Assembly: GCA_029747015.1 (NCBI GenBank)
Contig: JAKOGI010000566.1
Coordinates: 312,501-376,500, forward strand
Source: Carnegiea gigantea
Taxonomy: Eukaryota > Streptophyta > Magnoliopsida > Caryophyllales > Cactaceae
DNA length: 64,000 nucleotides
Reading direction: 5' to 3'
Shown: positions 36,110 to 48,600 of the stretch, piece by piece
Layout: every line of letters begins with the position of its first letter
Numbering within the stretch: position 1 is the stretch's first letter
The notes under the pieces: model-generated
Database searches by the model: none
The model's input: the letters and a program-made list of their open reading frames with translations, nothing else
What the model was told of the DNA's origin: nothing
Translations under genes and position numbers: made by a program

Positions 36110-36555
36110 AAGAGTAAGCAAATTATTATATGCACCCGGGAGTATGTACTCCTATTGCCGCAGATATAAAAATTTGTTATTGTATATTTATCATATAAGT
36201 AATTATTAATATATATCTTACGTATATAACTTCCAAAAGTATATGCTTTTAGGCATATAATATAAATTTTGAGGTGCGATCCATCTTTAAACCCTGCGTA
36301 AATATGAAATGTTCATGCACTGGGTTGCCCTTTGATCATATTTCGTTGTCGAAAAGCAAGTCTATTCTGCCTTAAAAAGTGTGTCAATTTAAAAATCGAG
36401 GTTTGGTAGGGGGGAGAGAGTACTCCGATAGGAAGGACTCTCAACAAGCGGTGAAGAAGACGGTGGGACCTGGGAGGTTGGAGATACGCGGCCAGAGAAG
36501 AAAGACGACTCTTGTGGATTGAGAGGAAGAGAGGGAAAGCTCAAGGCAAGCTGCC
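36110..36555 (+). promoter_or_regulatory. PEX5 upstream region and 5' UTR
   Basis: This is the stretch between the nearest transposon end and the PEX5 start codon. Base composition shifts from AT-rich to purine-rich (GGGGAGAGAGAG at about 36410; GAAGAAGACGG, GAGAAGAAAGACG), as is usual for plant 5' leaders. No convincing TATA box or start site can be fixed by eye. The proximity of transposon DNA (within 450 bp of the ATG) leaves little room for a long promoter. Confidence 0.4.
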
Positions 36556-36675
36556 ATGGCGATGCGAGACTTGGTTACTGGAGGAGCGGCTTGTGCCGTT
36601 CCTGGTTCATCCTCTGCTTCTAATCCTCTTGGTGCTCTGGCCAACGCACTTATTGGCTCCTCTTCCAAAACTCAG
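36556..36675 (+). CDS. PEX5: PEX5 exon 1 (residues 1-40)
   Basis: The first ATG of the PEX5 frame lies in the context GCCATGGCG, and the exon encodes the Cys13-bearing N-terminus. It ends ACTCAG|GTGCAT, phase 0. A second in-frame ATG at codon 3 is part of the conserved MAMRD start. Confidence 0.93.
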
Positions 36676-39600
36676 GTGCATAATTTCGGCTTTTCTTTGG
36701 GGGCACTTGGTTGTCGTAGTTCTTTAATTTCGAAATTTCAATGTCTGCCGTTGCCCTTATTACAATTGTGCTTTGAAATTTACAACCTAATTTTTTGTGT
36801 TTAGATTCGTAGATTAAGGTTAAGTGATAATTTTTTATTGGACGATAGGTTTCAGCGTTACACGTAGATCTTGCAGTCACATAATTTTGTTCCAAGTACT
36901 ATGCGTTATATTTTGTAAACAGCTTTGTCTTAACCCAATATTTCATTGTGATTCTTACCTGTTGAGAGTTAGGGATTTCTTTGGCCAGAGGCTATAGCCG
37001 TTGTTGATCAGAATAAGTAGATCATATCAGCCTCTTGTTGTCTGTGTATGAGAATTAACTTGTAGTGAGTGTATCTCTTGTATAAGTGGCTATAACAAAG
37101 GATGATGTGTGAAAGCTATAAGTATGTTTTGGGAGGGGGGAGGTTCAGTATAGGAAATGAAAAACTGTAGAAGGATCCAGATATAGGGATTCTGTTGAAT
37201 GTTGGTGCAAGTTATATAATTTTTGTTTCCGGTGAAAACTCTAAAGCTTGGTATTCATGATCTCGAATTGATGATTGTAGTTGTTATCCCCAAAGGTATA
37301 ACAAAAGATGACAGATATATGCTAAGAGTTCTTGAAATGGAACCTTGGTAAATCGAGCACTATAAGTCATTGTGTGGGGCAAATGACAATTTGGCTTATC
37401 CCCAAAATCTGCGCCTTGAAAGTTCAACATGAAAGTGACTTTAAAATTGTGGGAGTTGGTGCATATATTTCTGATGCATAGTGAATTTCATTTGATCAAA
37501 TAAAGGTGAGAAATCTATGAAGATCCCAAATGATGTTCCAGATCAATCTTCTCAAATATGAACCAAGAGAGAGAAAGAAACCCCAAACAGAAAAAATCCT
37601 CCAATGGAAATGAATCAATACTTGAAGTCTGTAACCAAGAGATAAATCAACCCACCTTCTAACCCTCTAAAGCTGTAGCACCAAGAATTAGATTAAAGGG
37701 ATGAACTCAAATTACCACCCTGCTTAAAGAGATAAAGAATTTGAGTTTTTGATAAAAATATCAAGTTTCAAGCTTTCATATCATTCAACAAGTCTGAATT
37801 TTTATGGAGGTAATTGGGTCTGTAAATACCCAATTGGAGGGGGATTAGCTGTTACATTAGTGGAGCAAGTGGGCCAATAAGGGGCTTACAAAATACTCTA
37901 GAAAAATAAATCAAGATGCTAAGATAACTACAATCAAGATGAGTTGTATTTTCCGTAATTCATCATCTATCTTCTAGAGAGCTTTTCCAATGGAGGTGCC
38001 GCCACTTGGCAAATCTTCATCTGTGTGTAAAATCAATCCATGATAATTAATCTCCAAGATCACAGCTGCATCCGCCTCAATTAACCCATAATTAAAACCA
38101 TGTGTTTTCCAACCGTGGACCAACTCTTGCTCGGTTAACAATCCATAACTTTCTCAATACTCGGAGTTTTAACGCGATTCAAGGCTTGTTGGAACATAGA
38201 CATCAGGGGCTATCCATCCATGTATAATTTACACGAATTGGAGCCCATTTGCCTGGTCACAATTGAGCTAGAAGTGAGGTGAAGTGTTTGGTTCAGAAAA
38301 CTGAAAATGAGCTAATGAGGTGGTTTTGGGATAATAAAGTGGATAAGGTCCTTATTTAGTGCTACTAATTGCCCAACCACCTTTTCTAAGCTTACTTGAA
38401 TCTTCTCAAGGGTTCCAAGTCAACATTGACCTAGGAGGACCTAGCCTTGACTTAGAGTCCACATTGAGCCTACTTGGTTCCAAACCCTAGCCCTTGAAAG
38501 TAGGTCAAAGTTTGAAGTTTGCTCTGCATCAATTTCTGTCAAAGAAACCAAAACCTTAGTCCAAAAAAGCATGCTTGAGGCGACATGAGGCAAGACCGAG
38601 CACCCCAGTGCCTAAGAGGGGGTGTGGTGAAGCATATTCCTGGAGCTTGGCGGAGGCATGCACCTGATACAGTGGCTCACTCTAGGCGAAAGTGGTACGC
38701 TTTGTGTGCCTCACAGGAATTCAGGGTGTATGACCTAGAGATTTGATAAATTAGTGATCAAATTGTCAAAATTTTCTCAAATTAGAACTTAAGTCATGGA
38801 TGCTAAATTCATCTACAAGCCCTCGATCAATTTGCAGTACAGTTGGTCGAAGTAAGGTTTAATTAGTAAACCCTCAATTAGTTTCAGTAGATTGACTAGA
38901 CATGATCATAAGGAAATAGATGAGGAGGTCTACCCCCTTTTTTTGGAGAGAATGTATGAGAAAGGACTTAAGAAAATGAGAAAACAACTTTCTTTTATAT
39001 TTATTTTGATATCCAAGTCAAGTTATGGTAATGGATGTCTACTATTGGGTTAACATCTCTAGGGTAGGCATCATTAAAAGAAAGTAACAACTAACAAGTC
39101 ACGTTATGTTAATGGATGTCTACTATTGGGTTAACATCTCTATAGTAGGCATCGCTAAAAGAAAGTAACAAATTAGACTCTATAAGTAAAATGAAATTAC
39201 CAAATAGAAAGAGGATTTTTTTTTTTTTGGGGGGGGGGTATGCAGTAAAACAAAATCCGCTATTCACCATTACCCTTTTTCAGGGTATAATTACTCCTAA
39301 TTTGAGAGTTAACTGATATAAAAAAATCACCACCAAGTGTAACTTGTCTTAAATCTGATTAAGATCAATCTAAACACAGAAATAACATTCAAATTAATGA
39401 CAAGGGCTGCTAGTCCTTTTGTTTTAGATACAGATACACCATCAGCAGCTGAGATTGTTTTGCCAACACTTCTGGGCAGCCACAGAGTTGCAGAACCTAA
39501 ACCTGGAATGGGGGACTTGGAGTTGCAGAGAGGATGGAGTTATTAACATTTCACAGGATGCTCAAGGCATTCATCAACTCCATACATCTTTCTGGAATGA

Positions 39601-42600
39601 TGTGGATGCTATTGTTTACTAAAGGTTTCCTTTATTTTAACAGAAAATAATATCAGATAATTTGGGGAAAATGATATTCGTCCAATTAACTGATTGAAAA
39701 AAGCCTAAAGAGCTCATCAAATAAAAAAAGAAAAAAGAAAAAAGTTGTGCATGATGCTATCATGGTATGTCGAAAGTGAGTCATCAACGGCTCCTATTGT
39801 GTTGTCTGGGCTAAGGGTTAACCTTTCCAAAAGTGCACTCATTTCCGTTGGTGAGGTGCCTAATGTTCATGTTTTGGCCCGTTTCTTTCGGTGTGGAGTT
39901 GAGTATCTGCCTTCTTCTTACCTTGGTCCTCCTTATAAGAGCATAACTGTTTGGGACCTAGTTGTTGAGAGGTTCCATAAGAGATTGGCAGATTGGAAGT
40001 CTAAGTTTTTGTCTAGAGGGGGTAGATTGACCCTTTTGAAAAGTACTTTGTGTAGTAGTCTACCTATCTACTTCATGTCTTTATTCATCATCTCAACTAG
40101 CATTGCTAGTCGGTTAGAGAAAAGCATGAGAGATTTTCTTTGGAATTCTAATGATAATGGTAATGGCCTCCATTCGGTTAATTGGAACAAAGTATGTCGT
40201 CCTAAGTAAGAGGGAGGACTTGGCATAAGACCTCTCTGTGTTATGAACGGTGCTTTGAAGACCAAATGGTTGTGGAGGTTTGCAAAGGAGGATGATGCTA
40301 TGTGGAAAAACGTGATCAAGGCAAAATATGGGATTGATGAGTTGGGTTGGTGGAGTAAGAAGAGTTCTTATTCCCACAGTGTTGGTTGTTGGAAATCTAT
40401 CGTAACAGGTCTTGAACGTTTCAAATCTTTAGTGCATTTTGAGGTGAAGGATGGCTCAAGGGTGTTATTTTGGCATGATGTTTGGTGTGGGGATCAGCCT
40501 TTAAAGACTCTTTTTCCCGATCTTTTTAGGATGACTCATTTGAAGTATGCCACAGTACAAGAAGTTGTTTCTTAGAATGGTGACATTAGCCATTGGAACT
40601 TGACTTTTGTGAGGAATCTTAATGATTGGGAAGAGGACAGTATTTGTAATTTGCTAGCCGCACTTGCTAGCAAAGAGGTTCTGTTGCAAGGCAAGGATGA
40701 GATTGTGTGGCCACTAAACTCGAAGGGATCCTTTAGCGTCAAGAGTTTTTGCTCCACACATTTTGATGCCTTGGATGGTCATGATTTTGCTACTAAGTCC
40801 ATTTGGGAGTCTAAAGCTCCCACAAAAGTGTGTTTCTTTGCGTGGGCAGCCACCATAGGCAAGATCCCTACGGATGATATGCTTAAAAGAAGAAATTTTA
40901 GAGGTCCAAGTAGATGCTTTATGTGTTTGGAGGAGGAAGAAACACTGGATCATCTCCTTGTACATTTTTGGTGGGTTTCTTCGCTTTGGGATTTAGCTCT
41001 CTCTTATATGGGGATTAGTTGGGTTCAACCTTCTAATATAAGAGATGTGGTAGTGGCTTGGAGGAGAAGGATGAAGGAGAGTTGGGTCCTTGGAGTTTGG
41101 AACATGGCTCCTTTGGCTATTTGGTGGTCTACGTGGAAGGAGAGAAATCGTCGTATCTTTGAGGACAAAGTCTTGTCGTTTCAAGATTTTAAGCTCTATT
41201 TTTTGAGGTTGTTGTATAGTTGGGGTGTTGGGCTTAGTGGTAACAAAAATTTAAATATTTTGGCTTTTGTCGATTGCATTATGGATGAGAGCTTAAGGGC
41301 ATAATGTTTTGGTATTTGCCGCCTTTTATAAATGGATGACATCCCCTTGGTGTCCTTTTAATATACCTCTTGATTACTTACCAAAAAAAATGAAATAAAT
41401 AATCTTCTCTGCTACTTTTATTCTATTGATGAAAATCTCCCAGAGTGGCTTAGTGCTCACATAAATGCTGGTTAAGCTACTACAAACAAGTGCTGTGTCC
41501 ATGATCAATACATAATCAAGCCCGTGAAAGGTTTATTATAAGTTTCAGCTTGCAGCTGTCAAGTTTTTAATTGTCTTAATCCAGCTGAAAAGAGACAAGA
41601 GCTTGTTGTGGCATCTTTGGAGTAAATTGTCTTAATTCAGCTGAAAAGAGACGAGCGTGTTCTGATACTTTGGAGCAAGCTTCTCCAATTTACTCCAAAG
41701 ATGCCATGGCTGTGTATTGGATCCTTGGAGTCTCAAGACATATTTCATAGATAAATTAATCCCTATGTTACTGGAGATTCTGTAAGTATCAGAAATCCTT
41801 TTATATTTAACGGCAATGCAAACTGCCCTGAATTGAGTTCTGAACTTTTTCACTTTTGAACAGTTTCAAAATGCCTCGTAAATGCACTTCAATAGAAAGA
41901 GTCTCGGACAAAGTTTCCTCATATCTTCCTAGGATACCGGTGATGCCTATACTGACACGTAACTCAAATAATTCAAACCTTTAGTGGGCAAGTGAAACTA
42001 CAACTTGTTTTGTGCATAATTCCATAGTGGCAATTCCTTTGATTTCTTTGAGCTGCTCTTCTTGTTAGTAAAGTGTCATTTATGTTTCTGCACCATTCTT
42101 TGATTCTTAAGTTGTTTACCATGAAGTTCAACAAAGGCAAGCCTCCCTGAGAAATCTGTCTGCCTTTCAATTCATGTTCTTCGATCAATATCGAGATGAA
42201 CTCCTCTTTCATGGCTACGGTTTGGACAGATCTTTATGAAACTATCTAAGTAAACTCCCCAATAATGTCAATTCATTAACTATATAGTCAACTGTGATTA
42301 GCGGGAACATGAGGTCCTAGTTTGGTCAATAATGATATCATGCTCTTTACATTTGCATTAATCTTGATCATATATGTTTGTTCCTGGTAGGGAATGACAA
42401 CATAATGTCTTTTGGATATAATTTTCTGATTACTGATTGTATCTGATATCATATTGCTAACAGGAAAGGCTGAAGGAGATTCCTACATCCACTTCCCTAG
42501 GTTCTAGCAGTTACACAAACTCTGAGATGCAGCTGGCAACGCTTCCTGGTTTGGAGTCGGACTATCAGCTAAACCAGCATTCCAGTGGCCAGGTTTGCAT

Positions 42601-45600
42601 TGTGCCTATATAAATAGTGATAGTGTCGTAGATTGATACATATTATGGTTTTATGTTCTCTTATGGACTATATTATTTGACGTCAGGACTTGGCTTTTCT
42701 TCATGGCTTCCGTACTGCTGGTCATGGTGATCTTGCACAAGCTTGGAATGAAATACATACCATCCAAACTCCTGATTGGCAGCACCTTCAAATAGAGTCA
42801 AATTTTCCACAGTCCAGCCACATTTATAACCACTCACTTCCTTCGCAACCCCAAGTTTTGGATGGTAAGTATTGTCCTTTTGTTGTTGTCTTTGATTGTC
42901 TGAATAAGCTTGTGAGCTTTGCTGAAATCTAAAGCACAGTCAATGTACGTGTATTCTAATGGAGCGAGGTCCTTTCTTTTAAATTGTGATATATTTCATT
43001 AAGCTTTTATGAGGGTCACATTCCTTATCTGTTGCTCAATTTTTTTTATTATTTATTTATTTAATTTTTGGGATGAATAATCTTGAGATTGTATTAGAAA
43101 GACATCAGGGGATGCCGCCCATGTACAAAAGGGGCAAAAACAAAAACATCATGCCCTCAAGCTCTCATGCATAATATTATCCGCAAATTCAAGAAACACA
43201 TGTTTCTTCCACCACTAAAACTCCAATTATGTAATATCTAAAAAAGTAGAGCTTGAAATCTTGCAAGGACAAAGCTTTGCCCTAACAAATCCTAACAAAA
43301 TGGTCAAATGAATCATCTTCCGAATACCACCCACCCAATTCTTCTCCATTCTTCTTCTCCATGCCACCAAGACATCTTTCACAAAGAAAGGTTGAACCCA
43401 TCTAACACCCATCAAGAAAAGTGACAGATGCCAAAGTGATGAAACCCAACTGCAATGAATAAGGACGTGGCCAGGCATCTCTTCCTCCTCAAAACGTATA
43501 GAACACCTACTTGGCTTGATAAAGTTTTTCCTTTTAAGCATATCTTCTGTGGGGATATTACCTTTAGTGGCCGCCCAAGCAAAAAAGCATGCTTCCAAAT
43601 AGCCTGTACATGGAAGTTAGGGCAATTCCCACCGCTGTAAAGCTTGTGGCAGAAAATTTTGATGGTAAAAGAATTATTAGAGTCATAAGGCTAGATAATT
43701 TCATCAGTAGCCTTAGGAAGAACCTTCACCTTTGGCAAGTGAAGCCAAAAAATTACAAACACTTTCTTCTTCCCAATCATTGGGGCTCCTAGAATATTCC
43801 AATGACTTTGGTCACCGTTCCAAGAGACCACATCATCCACCGTGGCCTCTTTAAGAAGGGCCATTGTAAAAAGTTCAGGACATTGAAACTGATGTTGGTG
43901 TCTGCACCAAGCATCATGCCAAAAAAGCACTTTAGACCCACTTTTAACCTCAGAATGCACTAAGGATATGAAACGCTCCAAACCAGCTAAAATGGATTTC
44001 CGACAACCATCCCATGCGCATTGGTGCTTTGCTTGCTCCACCAACCCTAACTATGAACCCCATATTTGGTGTTGATCCCATTTTTCCAAACCGCTTCCTC
44101 CCCTTTAGCAAAACGCCAAAGCTACTTGGTCTTTATAGCTTCGTTCATATGACGAAGAGGTCTTATGCCCAGGCCTCCCTTTTGCTTGGCACAACAAGCC
44201 TCTCCCCCATTAACCCAATGGAAGTCAGGTCTCATCGTTGGAACAAAGAAAGTCTGTCATGATTCTCGCAAGATGATTAACGATGCTAGCTGGGATCAAG
44301 GATTCAAAATGCGGTTTCGGTCGCGATTTCGGTTTCGGTCGCGGTACGGCAAAATCGCCTTAATACGGCAATCGCGTTCCATATCGCGGCATGAAAACGC
44401 GGATCGCCCAACTCCAAAACCTTTCCAGTGCGGCCGTTTCGTCGCGGTTCGGCCACATTTTGAATTCATGGCTGGGATAGTGAATAAGGACATCAAATAA
44501 ATATGGAGGCGTCATAAAGTGCTCTTCAACGAAGTGAGCCTACCCCCTTTGGACAAACGCTTAGATTTCCACCTGGTCAATCTCTTGTGGAACCTTTCAA
44601 TTATAGGCTCCCAGCCTCCCACACAACTTTGCTCTTAAAATTTGCACCGAGAGGGAGACCAAGGTAAGAAGAGGGCAGGTAATCAACCCCACACCCAAAG
44701 AAATGAGCCAAGTGATGCATCTTGGGAACCTCACCAATTGGAAGAAGAAAACTTTTTGATAAGTTGCCTCTAAGCCCTGACATTGGTTCAAAAAAGAGAA
44801 GGTACACCTCAAATACCCAAGGTTACTCTCATCTGGTTTACAAAAAATAAGAGTGTCATCAGCAAGGAGAAGGTGAGAGATCAACCTGCTGTCAGATTGA
44901 GAGTTACCAATTTGGAAACCTTCTAATAAACCCACCTCACTTGCTTTAATAGGTGTGTACACCTCTATTTCTCAAATGTTTTACTAATACCATAATGTAG
45001 ATAGATTTAGATAATATTCTCAGACTTTGCTGATATCTATTTCAAATTGTATGCATATCCTAAGGTAGCACTTTCGTATGATGCATTATTTTGTTTGAAG
45101 ACTACACAATGTATCTTTGTGATCCCTTCATTATCTTCTATATGTGCTCTTAGCCTCTTACTTCTCTCAAACTTTCCATATGGTGCTATTTGCGTCAGAA
45201 GGAATTATAATTTTCTTTCATCCTTCAGCGTATGCTGTTGCATTACCTAAGTGAGATAAATGAAGAATGTGTACACCTTTATACAGATTTTTCATCCTAA
45301 TTTTATATATTGATAAAGTGACCCAACAATTTAAAGTAGAAGATAAGAGGAAATGATAGTTCCCTTCTGCTGTTAATCCTGGGCAAACTTAATTTCATCA
45401 CAAAACCCTATTTGGAGCCTCTTCATTTATTTGTTATTAGCTCTAGTTAGGATTACTTTGGAGAAAATCATAACTGACTTTGTGTGGTCGAATATTGAGC
45501 AAAAATGGATTCGGTTGAGAATACGTTTGCCATCCTAAAGGACGAGCAGGCGTTGGATCTGCATGCGCATTGAGCGAAACCATCAAGGCTAAGTGGCTAT

Positions 45601-48600
45601 GGTTTTGTGCAGAAATGGAGGAAGCTTTATAGGAAAAATGTGATCAAGGTGAAACATAGGGCCAAAAAGTTGGTTCGGTATAGCAAGGAAGGTCCTAATG
45701 CTATAGAGTGGGCTTATGGAAAATGGGAGGTCTACCTTAGCATTAGTCTCTGGTGCATTTTGAGGTGACATTATTTGGTGATTTATGGTGGGAGTGTTAA
45801 TCATTATAGTTTAATTTGAGTTCTTTGTTTGAATGGCATAATTAAAGGATGCAATTATGTAAGAAGTGGTATATTACACCTTGTAAGGAGTAAAACAATA
45901 GCCAGCACTGGCGATTTTGAATTCCACCCGAGCCTCACCCCCCCATCCCGTTCCTCTCTCTCGCCGGCCACCTCAGTCCGGCCACGCCTTTGTCGCCGCC
46001 GTACCACCTTCGACGGCCATCGGTGGGCCACCTAGAAGCCGCCTCAACGCGCCTCTGCCCTGACCTCCCGTCGCTCTCTTCTCTGCGTCGGGAGACAGGT
46101 CACGAACCCAGGAGCTGGCCGGTGAAGCTTGGGTGCCTGGAGTGGTCATCAAAGGGTTGCTTGAAGTCCGGTGGACTTTGGGTCTCCGAGAGCCGCCGGC
46201 CACCCCTTTGCCGGTTGTCGGTTTGTTGGTTTAGATGGGTTCCTCTTGGTTTTCTAGTTTCTGTGTGTAGGGGGAGGCTTCTGGTCTTTGTCGATCAAGG
46301 GGTTGGGTTCGCCGGAATTTTTTGACGCCGCCGGCCAGCTTTGGTAGCGGTTTCCGGTCGCCGATGAACTTTCCGGCCGTCGGAGTCTCGCCGGAATCCT
46401 TCCTGTTCATCTCTTCCAGTGCGGATCCTCCTGTTCTGTCCTTTGACGCTGCAGTGGTATTCGGTTAGCCACGGGTAAGTGCTGTTCTGCAACTCTTGTT
46501 TTTTCCTCCCCTGCCAGGGCAAATTGCACGGCTGGGCAGTGGGGGCTCTTTTTCTTTTGCTCTGTGGTTCTGTTTTTTCTGGCTACGCTGCACTGCCTGT
46601 TAGTTGATCATGTATGCCTCTGTGAGGGTGGAAGGGAAGGTCCTGGAAGTGTCTGGGGGTGTTGGAGGCCTTTTTCCTTTTAAGGTTGCTGAGGCTAGTA
46701 GGAGGAAACGGTCTTTTATCCGGTTGAGCTTCCAGGAATTTCGTTGGTTGGCAGTACAAATGGTCAGATTCTGTTTCTCGAAGGGAGAACCATTGTGGTT
46801 CAAAACTTTCAGGTGGGGTCAGAGGTGCCTGTTGCTTCAACTGAGAAAGAATAGCAAAGGTAGATTCATTGTCCTTTCTCTGTTAGGTAATGGTGGGCAG
46901 GTTAGGTCAGTGATCCCTCCTGAGGGAGCTAAGACAGAGGGCTGGTTTAGGGTGATAAAGATTCTTAAGGAGGCTTTGGTTGAGGGTCATAAGAAGCCTT
47001 CTCCTCCACCAAGGAATGCTTCTATTCCCTCCAGGTTTCCGGTGAGTAGGGAAAGGTCTTTTGCTAATGTTGTTCGAGGTCATCCAGGTGGCTCCCCCAA
47101 TTCGCGTTTGATGGGGTGGAAGTGTAGGGATTGTGGTTCATGGGATGTGTGTGCAGCCGTGATTGATGAAGAACAAAATGTTAGCGGTGATGTGTTGAAG
47201 CAGAAGGTCTCTTTCAAAGACAATGTTAATGATGCGACGATGCCTCCCTGTAAGAAGAATGGTTCGAAGGAGTTTTGGAGGCTTCTCCTCCCTATGTGAA
47301 TCAATTCCAAGTGTTGAGAGATTTGTTGGAGAATTATCCCTCTTCTGATTGTGAGTGTAACTCACACGGTAGTTATCCGTGCGCCTCAAGGATCCCAGAA
47401 TCACCTTTGAATGTGATGGAGGAGGAGTTGCCAGCTTGTTCACCATCTACGAGTGTGCTTGTTTACTCGTAGGAAGAAGCTCCGGAAGACTAATCTCGTC
47501 GTTTCTGAGTCGGGCTCTTCTATTATGCAGGCGGTGGGAGGGCCCTCTTCGTTTGAGGAAGCTCTACCTCAAGCCCACCCTCAAGGTTTAGATGGTGCTG
47601 TATTGCCTGGTTCTAGTGATTCAGGGATTGTTAGTGAAGGGTCAGCGTGGGTCTTGGAAAGAATGGGCTTTTTTTGTAAAAAGATGGGTCTGGCCATTGA
47701 AGGTAGAGAAATGGAGTTGCTTTCTTTTCTTGCTTCGTTGGAAGCAAACAGAGTGAGAAGGGAACAGTCAGTTGAAGAGAGTATGGGGGATGAAGTTGAT
47801 AGGGATAGGCTGTTTTCGGATGGGGCCAGCCCGTTAATTTGCTTGTTTGGAATGTCAGGGGGCTCAATTGTCCAAATAAGCGGGGGGATGTTAAGTGGGT
47901 GTTGCGTACTTTTGCTTGCGATGTTGCTATTCTCCAAGAATTTAAGTTGGAGGTGGTTAGTCGGCCGTTAGCGATTAGTTTGTGGGGTCGTCAACCGATT
48001 GAGTGACTTTACGTACCTTCAGTGGGTCGCTCAGGAGGCATTATTGTCATTTGGGATCCTCAAGTCTTGGAGCTCGGTGAATCTTGCATTGGGTCGTTTT
48101 CTGTGTGTTGTAGGTTTAAGTATCTGGAGGACAATTTTGAGTGGGGTCTGATCGGGGTTTATGGGACTAATGACGACTATATGCGACGGGCTTTATTTGA
48201 GGAGTTGTAGTTCTTTATGTCTTCTTGGGACATTCCATGGTGTTTGGGTGGGGATTTTAATGTCGTTAGGTTTCCTTCAGAGAGATCCACGGGCGGTCGG
48301 TCGTCTTGGGCAACGAGAGAGTTCTCTAGTTTTATTGATTCTTGCAATCTCGTTAACCCTTCCTTAGAAGGTGCTCGCTTTACTTGGTCCAGCCATGAGG
48401 AGGTTCCTGTGTTATCTCGCATTGATCGATTTCTCTTCTCGGTTGAGTGGGAAGATTACTTCCAGGGGTTTACCAAGTTACCCTTCCGAAGATTACTTCG
48501 GACCATTTTCCCATTCTTCTGAGGGTCGGGGAAGTCTCTAGAGGTAGACGTCCTTTCAAATTTGAGAATATGTGGCTTGAGGCGGATGGATTTGACGATC

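Larger units (their letters stand above)
36676..42463 (+). other. PEX5 intron 1 (5788 bp)
   Basis: The intron runs from GTGCAT to AACAG. It holds a degraded AGGCG-rich element (38555-38722), a 79-bp tandem duplication (39017-39172), a T13G10 tract (39216-39238), a LINE fragment (39745-41386) and a 21-bp inverted repeat (41609-41706). The remaining stretches (36676-38554 and 41710-42463) show nothing recognisable. Confidence 0.85.

Noticed and set aside
46583..46840. Minus-strand frames in the LINE 5' region
   Set aside because: They are antisense shadows of ORF1 and of the CpG-rich 5' UTR.
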